This document shows positions 56,955 to 64,000 of a DNA stretch of 64,000 nt, one piece after another. The DNA comes from Euryhalocaulis sp050486445. GTDB taxonomy: Bacteria > Pseudomonadota > Alphaproteobacteria > Caulobacterales > Maricaulaceae. Positions within the stretch are counted from its first letter, which is position 1. Every line of letters starts with the position of its first letter. The notes under the pieces were generated by a model, which saw nothing but the letters and a program-made list of their open reading frames with translations, did not search any database and had not been told where the DNA came from. Where the stretch lies: assembly GCA_050486445.1 (NCBI GenBank), contig JBJHDH010000012.1, positions 1 through 64,000 of the forward strand. Direction: 5' to 3'. Both the position numbers and the translations under genes were made by a program.

Positions 56955-59900
56955 ATGATGAAACGCCGGCTGCTGGCCTTCACAGCCATGATGATTCTGG
57001 CGGCGGCCGGCGCACAGGCCGCCGATACGGTGCGCACCGAGGTGACGCGCGCCGATGGCTATGTGCGTATTGTGTTCACCTGGCCGGAGACCGAGGCCGA
57101 AGCCCCCATCGCCATCGACGCCAACGTCGATAATCAGGTTCTGGTGGCGCGCTTCTCGCGCGAGGTGGCGATCGACACCGACTCGATCCTGCAAGGCATG
57201 AGCGCCGAAGCGGCGCTGGCGCGCATGGACGCGGACGGGCGCACGCTGCGGCTGGCGCTGCGCACCCCGGCGCGGGCCCATGTCTCGCGCTCCTACAATA
57301 TGCTGGCGGTGGACCTGCAGCCGCCGGAGGCCGCCGACCCGCCCGGCGTAATTTCCCCGCGCGCCGAGGCCGAGGCCGAGGCGCTGCGCCGCCAGCAGGA
57401 GGCCGCCGCCCTGCCCCCGCCGCCCGCGCCGCCGCCGCCCCCGCTTGCGGTGCGCCGCGCCTCCAGCCCGGCTTTCGACCGCATCGTGTTCGACTGGCCG
57501 CAACACACCGAATACCGCCTGATCGAACGGGACGGGGACTGGCTGCTGCGTTTCTCGCGCGACGCCGCGCCCGACCTCGCCTCGCTGCGCGCCGATCCGC
57601 CGGCGCGTCTCAGCCTGATTGAGGCGATGCACGAGGATGGCGAACTGATCGTGCGCGTCGTGCCCGCGCCGGATTCCGCGCCGCGCGTCTTCCGCGAGCG
57701 CAACGCCATCGTCATGGACCTCGCCGCCATCGATTCCGGCGACAATGCGTTACTGGCCCAGTTGCAGGAGCTGGCCGAAGCGGCCGGGGCGGGTGGCGAG
57801 GCGCCGGATGCGGACGCCCCGGCCCTGCCGGAGCCGCCGCCAGACATCCAGACCGAGTTTTCCGGCGCCCCGGCTCCCGAAGCTGCTCCCGAACCTGTCC
57901 CCGCCCCTGCGCCCGAGACCCGCGCCGCCGAAGCCGCGCCGGCGGCCGAACCTGTTTCCGCCGATCCGGTCCCGGAATCCGGCGTGGTCGCCGTAAAGCT
58001 GACAACGATGGGCCCGGACCTGCTGCTGGAATTCGGCTGGGCCGCCCCCGCGCCCGCCGCCGCGTTCCGCCGCGCCGGGGCGATCTGGATCGTGTTCGGA
58101 GCAGAGGCCGAGCTCGACATTTCGGAAATCCAGCGCGGTCAGCGCCATGTGACCGACGTGCAAACGCTGCGCGGACCGGGCTGGAGCGCCCTGCGCATCG
58201 TCTCGCCTGAAACCACACAGGTTTCTCCGCGCGGCGAGGCAGGCAGCGCCAGATGGACCTTCGCCCTGGCCGAGGGCGCGGAGCGCGCGCCCGCGCCGGT
58301 CCGTATAGAGCGGCGGACCGAAGAAGATGACGCGGCTACGCGCCTGTTCGCTCTTCTGCCCGGCCCCGGCGCCCCGGTGCGCATTCCCGATCCCGGCGTC
58401 GGCGACACGCTGCTGGTGGTTCCCGCCCATGCGCCGGCGCGCGGCGTGCTGGAGCAGCGCGACTTTCTTTCCTTCTCCGTGCTGCCGTCCGCGCACGGGC
58501 TGGCGATGCAGACTCTCTCTTCGGGCCTTTCCGCCGAACGCGCGCAGGATGGGGTCTGGATCAATCCGCCGCGCAATCTCTCGCCCCCCAATGTGGCGCA
58601 GGGCGAGCGCGCCGCGGGCCAGATCGTTTTCGTGACCGGAGAGACCGCCGCTTCCTTTGATCGCGCCCGCGCGGATGTCGAGATCGAGGCCGCCGAACAC
58701 AGCCTTCCCGACGCACAGATCGCCATGGCGCGCTTCCTGCTGTCGCGTGAACTGGCGATCGAGGCGCTTGGCATGTTCGCGCTGGCCGCCGAGCGCGATG
58801 TGCAGCTCGCGACCCGGCCCGATTTCCGCGCCCAGCGCGGAGCCGCCAATGCGCTGGCCGGAAGATGGCGCGAGGCCGAAACCGATCTTTCCCTGCCCGC
58901 GCTGGACGAGGATCCCTCGGCGCAGCTCTGGCGCGCCTGGGTTCGCACAGAGACTGGCGACTGGGCCGCGGCGCGGCGGGCTTTTGTTTCCGGCGAAGCC
59001 GCCATTGCGTCCTTTGCTCCGCAATGGCGCGCACGCTTTCACGAGGCGTTTGCACGCTCGGCGCTGGCTCTGAACGATCTGACCACAGCCAAGCGCCAGA
59101 TCGACCTGGCCGCCGCCGAGATTTCCGACACCCGCACGGCGCAGCGCATTGCTTTGACCTCGGCGCAGTGGCGTGAGGCGGCCGGACAACCGGACGACGC
59201 CCTGGACGCCTATGACCAGCTTGCGCAATCGGGCGACGAGGAAGTCGAGGCGCGCGCCATTCTGGCCGCGGCCCGGCTGCGCCACGATCTTGGCCGCAGC
59301 GGCGTCGAAGACCTGATCGAGACGCTGGAATCGTTGCGCTGGCGCTGGCGCGGCGACGATATCGAGCTGGAGACAATCCGCACGCTGGGCCGCGTCTATG
59401 TCGACCAGAACCAGCACCGTCAGGGGCTGGAAGCGATGAAGGCCGTCGTCGCCCGCTTCCCGGACCACCCGGTGGCGCGCGGCGTGTTCAGCGACATGAT
59501 GGGAATTTTCTCCCAGCTGTTTTTGGAGGGCGGCGCCGACCGGCTGGACCCGGTCGAGGCGCTGGCGCTGTATTTCCAGTTTTCGGATCTGACGCCCATC
59601 GGCGCGGAAGGCGACCGCATGATCCGCCGCCTGTCGGAGCGGCTGGTGGCGTTCGACCTGCTGCCGCAGGCCGCCGAGCTGTTGCAGCACCAGGTCGACC
59701 AGCGTCTGCACGAACCGCGCACCCGCGCGCAGGTGGCCGCCGATCTGGCGCTGATCTATCTGATGGACCGCCAGCCGGAGGCGGCGTTACGCACGCTGCG
59801 CGGCACGCGGGTGACGCAATTGCCCCCGGCCCTGGCCGAGGAGCGCCGCATCACCGAGGCGCGGGCGCTGGCCGAGCTGAACGCGCACGATTCGGCGCTG

Positions 59901-60350
59901 GACCTTGTGGCCGGCGACCCTTCCGCCGAGGCTGCGCGGCTGCGCGCCAATGTCGCATGGAAACAGCGCGACTGGCCGCTGGCCGCCCAACGGCTGGAGG
60001 AATTGCTGGGCGAACGCTGGAACGGCCCCGGCCCGCTCGGCGCGGAAGACGCGGCCGCCGTGCTGCGCGCCGTGGTGGCGCATTCGCTGGCCAATGACCG
60101 CGAGGGCCTGCGCCGCATGGTGGAGCGCTATGGCGCACTGATGCGCGAGACGCCGGACTGGACCGCCTTCGCCGCCGTGACGCAGGAACTGGAAACCAGC
60201 GGCCTGCGCCTGGCCGAGATCGCCGACCGGGCCGCCGACGTGGCGGCGCTGGAGGCCTTCCTAGAACGCCGCCGCGGCCGGCTGGAACCCCAGCCCGCGC
60301 CGCCCGCGCCCGGAGACGCCGCTCTGCCTGTTGCGGGCGGGGCCGGCTAA
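56955..60350 (+). CDS. Large exported protein with AMIN-like repeats and TPRs, end of fliL operon
   Basis: 1131 residues from the ATG at 56955; 56958 is also possible. Signal peptide about 1-21 (MMILAAAGAQAAD). The first third has three beta-rich, AMIN-like modules: RIVFTWPETEAEAPIAIDANVDNQVLVARFS (about 30-65), FDRIVFDWPQHTEYRLIERDGDWLLRFS (about 170-200) and LLLEFGWAAPAPAAAFRRAGAIWIVFG (about 350-380), joined by Pro-rich linkers. Residues about 560-1110 are helical repeats of TPR type. Such modules bind peptidoglycan or scaffold partners, so a role in anchoring the motor in the cell wall is possible. Not a recognised named protein. Confidence 0.75.
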   Translation: MMKRRLLAFTAMMILAAAGAQAADTVRTEVTRADGYVRIVFTWPETEAEAPIAIDANVDNQVLVARFSREVAIDTDSILQGMSAEAALARMDADGRTLRLALRTPARAHVSRSYNMLAVDLQPPEAADPPGVISPRAEAEAEALRRQQEAAALPPPPAPPPPPLAVRRASSPAFDRIVFDWPQHTEYRLIERDGDWLLRFSRDAAPDLASLRADPPARLSLIEAMHEDGELIVRVVPAPDSAPRVFRERNAIVMDLAAIDSGDNALLAQLQELAEAAGAGGEAPDADAPALPEPPPDIQTEFSGAPAPEAAPEPVPAPAPETRAAEAAPAAEPVSADPVPESGVVAVKLTTMGPDLLLEFGWAAPAPAAAFRRAGAIWIVFGAEAELDISEIQRGQRHVTDVQTLRGPGWSALRIVSPETTQVSPRGEAGSARWTFALAEGAERAPAPVRIERRTEEDDAATRLFALLPGPGAPVRIPDPGVGDTLLVVPAHAPARGVLEQRDFLSFSVLPSAHGLAMQTLSSGLSAERAQDGVWINPPRNLSPPNVAQGERAAGQIVFVTGETAASFDRARADVEIEAAEHSLPDAQIAMARFLLSRELAIEALGMFALAAERDVQLATRPDFRAQRGAANALAGRWREAETDLSLPALDEDPSAQLWRAWVRTETGDWAAARRAFVSGEAAIASFAPQWRARFHEAFARSALALNDLTTAKRQIDLAAAEISDTRTAQRIALTSAQWREAAGQPDDALDAYDQLAQSGDEEVEARAILAAARLRHDLGRSGVEDLIETLESLRWRWRGDDIELETIRTLGRVYVDQNQHRQGLEAMKAVVARFPDHPVARGVFSDMMGIFSQLFLEGGADRLDPVEALALYFQFSDLTPIGAEGDRMIRRLSERLVAFDLLPQAAELLQHQVDQRLHEPRTRAQVAADLALIYLMDRQPEAALRTLRGTRVTQLPPALAEERRITEARALAELNAHDSALDLVAGDPSAEAARLRANVAWKQRDWPLAAQRLEELLGERWNGPGPLGAEDAAAVLRAVVAHSLANDREGLRRMVERYGALMRETPDWTAFAAVTQELETSGLRLAEIADRAADVAALEAFLERRRGRLEPQPAPPAPGDAALPVAGGAG

Positions 60351-60370
60351 CGACGCCGGAAATCTCCGCC

Positions 60371-60934
60371 TTACTTTTTTGCCGCTTTTTTCGCCGGCTT
60401 GCGGGCGCCGTTCTTTTTGGCCGCGCGTCCGGGCGCGGGCGGCGCATCCGCGGCGCGGGCGGCGTCATCCTCCAGCAGCGCGCGCAGCATCCAGGCCGTC
60501 TTCTCGTGATACGAGACGCGCGGGCTGACCAGATCGTCGGTCGCGGTGTCGCCGGCCTTGTCCGCGGCCTCCACGACCTTCTTGGCGGTGCGCGAGATCG
60601 CCTCGTGCCCCTTCACCAGATTGGCGATCATCTGGTTGGCCGAGGGCACGCTGTGATCTTCGGAAAGCTGGGTGCGCCGCTCAATGTCGCTCCAGCCAAT
60701 CGGCGCATTGAAGCCCAGCGAACGGATACGCTCCGCGATCTCGTCGGTCGCGGTCCACAGCTCGTTGTACTGCTGATCGAAAATCGCGTGCAACGGCTGG
60801 AATCGCGGGCCGGTGACGTTCCAGTGATAGGCGTGCGTCTTGAAATAGAGATAATAGGTGTCGGCCAGCAGAACCTGGAGCTGTTCGGCGATCTGCTCGC
60901 GGTCTGATTCCTTGATGCCGATATTGATTTCCAT
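60371..60934 (-). CDS. Dps-family ferritin-like DNA-protection protein
   Basis: 187 residues. The ferroxidase-centre pattern is HAYHWNVTGPRFQPLHAIFDQQYNELWTATDEIAERIRSLG, with the His-Asp-Glu set of Dps. The C-terminal tail of about 25 residues is very Lys-rich (AAKKNGARKPAKKAAKK), as used for DNA binding by some Dps proteins. It stores iron with peroxide and shields DNA in stress. It converges on the AMIN/TPR gene with a 20-base gap; no T run was seen. Confidence 0.92.
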   Translation of the reverse strand: MEINIGIKESDREQIAEQLQVLLADTYYLYFKTHAYHWNVTGPRFQPLHAIFDQQYNELWTATDEIAERIRSLGFNAPIGWSDIERRTQLSEDHSVPSANQMIANLVKGHEAISRTAKKVVEAADKAGDTATDDLVSPRVSYHEKTAWMLRALLEDDAARAADAPPAPGRAAKKNGARKPAKKAAKK

Positions 60935-61064
60935 CGTCCGGTCTCCGTCGGGTGTGGCGGGAATTCACCTTATCCCAGATCGGCGCGCATTGCCGTAAAT
61001 CAAGCCGCGCGCGCAATGAAATCCTTATCGGACGATAGAAGTTCCCTATCGCAACAAGGCTTTT

Positions 61065-61631
61065 TTACCGCCAGCGCGGTCCGGCCACCCAGGCGACCAG
61101 GCTCCAGCGCACGCCGCGCGTCACCGGCGTCACGCGATGAATGGCGAAGCTGGGAAAGGCGATGGTCATGCCGCGCGTCCGTTCGGCCGTCTGCGTCCGC
61201 GCGCCGAATGAGAATTCCAGATCGCCGCCATCATAGTCGGCGGGGTCGGAAAGCTGGACCGAGATGGAGATTTTCCGCCCCAGCGCCGGCGGGCCGAAAT
61301 CCATGTGCCAGTCATAAAAGCCCTGATCCGATGCGTCGTAACGCGCGAGCTGGATATGATCGCGGATGCCCGTGATCTCGACCCCGAAACAGTTCTGGTT
61401 GAAATCCCGCGCTCCGTCCCACAGCCGGTCATAGAGCCAGCGATGCTCGTCCGGCTTCAGGAAAACCGTCTGCGAGCGGCGGATGCGCGTATCCGACCCG
61501 CCGGTTCCCAGCCTCGCCCCTGCGATGGCCTGGCCGGGACCGGCAATCAGCGAATCCATCTCCGCCGGGCTCAGCAGGCCCATGGCGCTGGCGACGATCT
61601 GGAACGGCGGCTGCGATAATCCGGGCTGCAC
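61065..61631 (-). CDS. 2OG-Fe(II) dioxygenase of PKHD (PiuC/YbiX) type
   Basis: 188 residues, shorter than typical PKHD (about 225). Iron ligands His and Asp lie in YDWHMDFG and the distal His in AIHRVTPVTRGVRWSLVAWVAG; the Arg for 2-oxoglutarate is nearby (RGVRWSL). N-terminal FQIVASAMGLLSPAEMDSLIAG fits the family. PiuC-type enzymes are linked to iron uptake, although the nearest iron gene here is only the Dps next door. Confidence 0.88.
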   Translation of the reverse strand: MQPGLSQPPFQIVASAMGLLSPAEMDSLIAGPGQAIAGARLGTGGSDTRIRRSQTVFLKPDEHRWLYDRLWDGARDFNQNCFGVEITGIRDHIQLARYDASDQGFYDWHMDFGPPALGRKISISVQLSDPADYDGGDLEFSFGARTQTAERTRGMTIAFPSFAIHRVTPVTRGVRWSLVAWVAGPRWR

Positions 61632-61658
61632 GGGCGGCTCAGGTCAAATCGGGTTGGT

Positions 61659-62885
61659 TCAGCTCAGTTGCGAACAGAAACGCTGGATGCGCGCCATCGC
61701 GTCTTCCAGCACAGCGGTGGACGTAGCGTAGGACACGCGGAAATAGGGCGCGAGTCCGAAGGCCGAGCCGGGCACCGCCGCCACTTTCTCGCAGGCCAGC
61801 AGCGCCGCGACAAAATCCGTATCGGTCTCGATCTTTTCGCCGTTGGGCGCGGTCTTGCCGATACAGCCGCCGCAATTGGGATAGGCGTAAAACGCGCCGT
61901 CCGGCGTCAGGCAGGTCAGGCCCTCGGCCGCGTTCAGACCGGCGACCACCAGATCGCGGCGCGCGACGAAGCTCTTTTTCCAGTCCTCCAGAAAATCCAG
62001 CGGACCGTTCAGCGCGGCGACCGCCGCCCATTGCGCGATGGAGCAGGGATTGGACGTGGTCTGGCCGCCAATCTTGCACATGGCGTCGATCAGTCTCTTC
62101 GGCCCCGCCGCATAGCCGATGCGCCAGCCGGTCATGGCGAAGGCTTTCGACACGCCATTGACGGTCAGCGTGCGCTCTTTCAGGTCGGGCGCGACCTGGG
62201 CGATGGTGGCGAAAGGCCGGTTGATCCCCTCGCCCGCCGTGTAGAGAAGATGCTCGTACATGTCGTCGGTCATCACCCAGACCTGGGGATGGCGGCGCAG
62301 CACTTCGGCCAGACCCGCCAGCTCGTCCGCCGTATAGACCGCGCCGGTCGGGTTGGAGGGCGAATTCAGGATCAGCCATTTGGTCCGGGGCGTGATGGCG
62401 GCCTCCAGCGCCGCCGGCGGCAGCTTGAAGCCCAGATCGTCGCCCGCCTCGGCGAAGACCGGCGTTCCGCCCGCCATCGCCGCCATGTCGGGATAGGAGA
62501 CCCAATAGGGCGCGGGCACGACCACCTCGTCGCCCGGATTGAGCGTGGCCAGCAGCGCATTCCACAGCACCGCCTTGCCGCCGGGCGAGACATTCACCTC
62601 GTTCGTCTTGTAATCGAGCCCGTTCTCCCGCCGGAATTTGTCGACAATTGCCTGTTTCAGCTCGGGAATTCCGTCCACGGCGGTGTATTTGGTCTCGCCG
62701 CGCGCAATCGCCTCCACCGCCGCCGCCTTGATATGGTCCGGCGTGTCGAAATCCGGCTCGCCCACCGATAGCGAAATGACGTTTTCGCCCTTTTCCTTCA
62801 GCTCGCGTGCGCGCTGGGTGATGACCATGGTGGCCGAGGGCTGAACCCGCTGGATGGTCTCGGAAAGGACAAGCTCTGCGGCCAT
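61659..62885 (-). CDS. Aspartate aminotransferase-type PLP enzyme
   Basis: 408 residues. Class I aminotransferase marks: LSVGEPDFDTPDHIKAAAVEAIARGETKYTAVDGIPELKQAI at the start, NSPSNPTGAVYTADEL, PLP-Lys in NGVSKAFAMTGWRIGYAAG near residue 242 and the substrate Arg near the C-terminus (YFRVSYATS). It matches the alphaproteobacterial AatA/AspC type: aspartate + 2-oxoglutarate to oxaloacetate + glutamate, perhaps also prephenate. Lies 28 bases after the PKHD gene on the same strand, but reads first. Confidence 0.93.
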   Translation of the reverse strand: MAAELVLSETIQRVQPSATMVITQRARELKEKGENVISLSVGEPDFDTPDHIKAAAVEAIARGETKYTAVDGIPELKQAIVDKFRRENGLDYKTNEVNVSPGGKAVLWNALLATLNPGDEVVVPAPYWVSYPDMAAMAGGTPVFAEAGDDLGFKLPPAALEAAITPRTKWLILNSPSNPTGAVYTADELAGLAEVLRRHPQVWVMTDDMYEHLLYTAGEGINRPFATIAQVAPDLKERTLTVNGVSKAFAMTGWRIGYAAGPKRLIDAMCKIGGQTTSNPCSIAQWAAVAALNGPLDFLEDWKKSFVARRDLVVAGLNAAEGLTCLTPDGAFYAYPNCGGCIGKTAPNGEKIETDTDFVAALLACEKVAAVPGSAFGLAPYFRVSYATSTAVLEDAMARIQRFCSQLS

Positions 62886-63057
62886 GGGGATAACTTTCGG
62901 GGGCTCGTTTCGGGTTGCGGAAGGCGCTGGCTTTAACGCGCGCGGCGGCGGACGCCAAGGGGATCAGCGGCGCCGGACGCCACCCGTTGATCCCCCTCCG
63001 GGGCTGAACCTTCCCCCGGCCATAAACGTTGCTGACCCGGCAGCGGAGACGAATGGC

Positions 63058-63456
63058 ATGGAACTGAATCCCGAGACCGTATGCGGCCTGATCCTGCAGA
63101 TTCGGCAGTTCGACGGAAAATCCGGTCTGGTCGACCCCGATTCCGGATCGAACGCCTCCGATTCCGATGAAGAAGACATCGGCTTCACCGACACGCTTCA
63201 GAACTCGCCGAACGATTCCATCGAAGAGGTGATCCGCGCCGAGATCGGCGCCATGAATGAAGAAGAACAGGCAGAGCTGGTGGCGCTGGCCTGGATCGGA
63301 CGCGGCGATTACGAGGCCGGAGAGTTCGCAAAAGCCAAAACCGAAGCGCGCCGCCGGCACGAAGGCCCCACGGCGGACTATCTTCTGGGCCAGCCTCTGC
63401 TGGGCGATCTGCTCGCCGAAGGTCTCGCCGCCATCGGCCGGCCATGCGAATTCTGA
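63058..63456 (+). CDS. DUF3775-family protein
   Basis: 132 residues from the ATG at 63058. The family pattern is VCGLILQIRQFDGKSGLVDPDSGSNASDSDEEDIGFTD and AEIGAMNEEEQAELVALAWIGRGDYEAGEFAKAKTEARRRHEGPTADYLLGQPLLGDLLAEGLAAIG. It is small, acidic and soluble, with no known function. Upstream it is divergent from the aminotransferase. Confidence 0.88.
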   Translation: MELNPETVCGLILQIRQFDGKSGLVDPDSGSNASDSDEEDIGFTDTLQNSPNDSIEEVIRAEIGAMNEEEQAELVALAWIGRGDYEAGEFAKAKTEARRRHEGPTADYLLGQPLLGDLLAEGLAAIGRPCEF

Positions 63457-63544
63457 TCCTTGCCGCACTGGCGGCGCAATCCGCATTCCGAAACAGCGTT
63501 TGAACCCGCGCTGACGCTGAATAAATTGAGCAGGCGAGGGAGCG

Positions 63545-64000
63545 ATGGCGCAGCACGGCTACAAGAGACAGCCTCACGAAATCGACATGACGAAAGAGGA
63601 GCAGGCGATCCGCCGAAACTCCGCCGCCGCCTTTATCGTCACAGTGGCGGCGTATATCGCCGCCTGGCTGTTCGCTCCCGCCATCGCTGAATTGCCAGAG
63701 GCGTTGCCAGAGCGCTTTGCGTTCGCGGCTCTTTGCTGGGCTGTTCCGGGTCTGGTTCTGCTTGTCGCGATCATGATGGTTTCGACAGCCCGGCGTTTTT
63801 CAATAGATGATATTGGCGGTCAGGCTGCGGGCCCGCCCAGCGAGAAGCTGGCGGTCAAGGCGGCCTTTTTGCAAAACACGCTGGAGCAGACGGTCCTGGC
63901 CGGCGCGTTCTATTTCGCTCTGGCCGCGTCCGCCGGGGGACAATGGATGGCGCTTCTTCCTGTCGCGGCCGTCCTGTTTGTCATTGGCCGGGTGTTGTTT
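63545..64000 (+). CDS. MAPEG-family membrane protein (3' end missing)
   Basis: The frame opens at the ATG at 63545 (GGGAGCG-like site upstream) and stays open to the window end, giving 152 residues with no stop. Four hydrophobic segments are seen: about 30-48 (AAFIVTVAAYIAAWLFA), 68-88 (FAALCWAVPGLVLLVAIMMV), 118-132 (LAGAFYFALAASAGG) and a last one at the edge. The stretch KAAFLQNTLEQTVLAGAFYFALA is the MAPEG mark (N-T-x-E-Q). MAPEG proteins include glutathione-dependent enzymes; the bacterial role is unknown. Confidence 0.82.
   Translation, partial: MAQHGYKRQPHEIDMTKEEQAIRRNSAAAFIVTVAAYIAAWLFAPAIAELPEALPERFAFAALCWAVPGLVLLVAIMMVSTARRFSIDDIGGQAAGPPSEKLAVKAAFLQNTLEQTVLAGAFYFALAASAGGQWMALLPVAAVLFVIGRVLF

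Noticed and set aside
57750..59711. Open frame of 653 codons on the minus strand inside the AMIN/TPR gene
   Set aside because: Composition typical of antisense shadow; no start signal and no family resemblance. The plus frame has a signal peptide and repeats.

Overview
The window is 64 kb of high-GC, gene-dense chromosome from an alphaproteobacterium. The main evidence is the flagellar block at 47-60 kb. It carries FliX and a DksA lacking the usual zinc cysteines, with flgI-(FlgJ-like)-(FlgN-like) on one side and flgF-flgG-flgA-flgH / fliL-fliM-DUF6468-motE on the other. Its control regions contain a full CtrA-type box (TTAA-N7-TTAA) and two sigma-54 -24/-12 promoters. That gene order and regulatory pairing point to the Caulobacterales/Maricaulales/Parvularculales side of the class. 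I cannot name a genus. No rRNA, CRISPR array, integrase, transposase gene or prophage was seen.

Layout. 0-3.9 kb: end of a tripartite macrolide-type exporter (MacA-like end, MacB-like ABC protein, NodT/TolC-like outer-membrane lipoprotein). 3.9-5.2 kb: ECF sigma factor, small membrane protein (probable anti-sigma) and a DUF6249-like membrane protein, all on the minus strand, with a MITE-like element at 5207-5469 just upstream. 5.5-12.5 kb: esterase, aldehyde dehydrogenase, EthD-like protein, NTF2-like protein, AAHS-type MFS importer and a KdpD/KdpE-like two-component pair. 12.8-16.9 kb: tonB-exbB-exbD-exbD-TPR energy-transduction operon. 17.2-21.6 kb: Tat-signal protein, 4-cresol-dehydrogenase-like flavoprotein, beta-lactamase-fold lipoprotein, cytochrome c and a DUF1080 lipoprotein. 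21.7-24.2 kb: ABC-2 exporter and two small membrane proteins. 24.3-30 kb: SDR, BKACE-type beta-keto acid cleavage enzyme, tannase/feruloyl esterase, YqhA-family membrane protein with an unusual leader, carotenoid/lignostilbene oxygenase. 30-37.6 kb: CapD/FlaA1-type sugar-nucleotide dehydratase, beta-barrel protein, tRNA-Ala(CGC), YggT, folD, CsbD, and a LigW-like amidohydrolase decarboxylase. 37.7-46.5 kb: ChrA, a second exbB/exbD pair, DUF6152 protein, a G8/CEMIP-like beta-helix protein, tRNA(CAT), SIMPL protein, panD. 46.7-60.4 kb: CBS protein and flagellar genes, ending in a 1131-residue AMIN-like plus TPR protein. 60.4-64 kb: Dps, PKHD hydroxylase, aspartate aminotransferase, DUF3775 protein and a truncated MAPEG protein.

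Functionally, the 5.5-37.6 kb part reads as an archipelago of short operons for taking up and degrading plant or lignin-derived phenolics: esterases to release them, a proton symporter, a flavocytochrome-type phenol oxidase, stilbene-type cleavage, aldehyde oxidation, decarboxylation and BKACE. This is inference from family membership; no single pathway is complete. The flagellar block has the expected hierarchy: a CtrA box near fliX, sigma-54 promoters for flgI and flgF, and inverted repeats in both divergent control regions that could bind the FlbD activator.

Most worth a second look: the MITE-like element with TA duplication; the mutually exclusive hairpins that can hide the ribosome-binding site of the YqhA-family gene; the AMIN/TPR protein at the end of the fliL operon; the Tat-protein/flavoprotein pair; and the bacterial CEMIP-like G8 protein.
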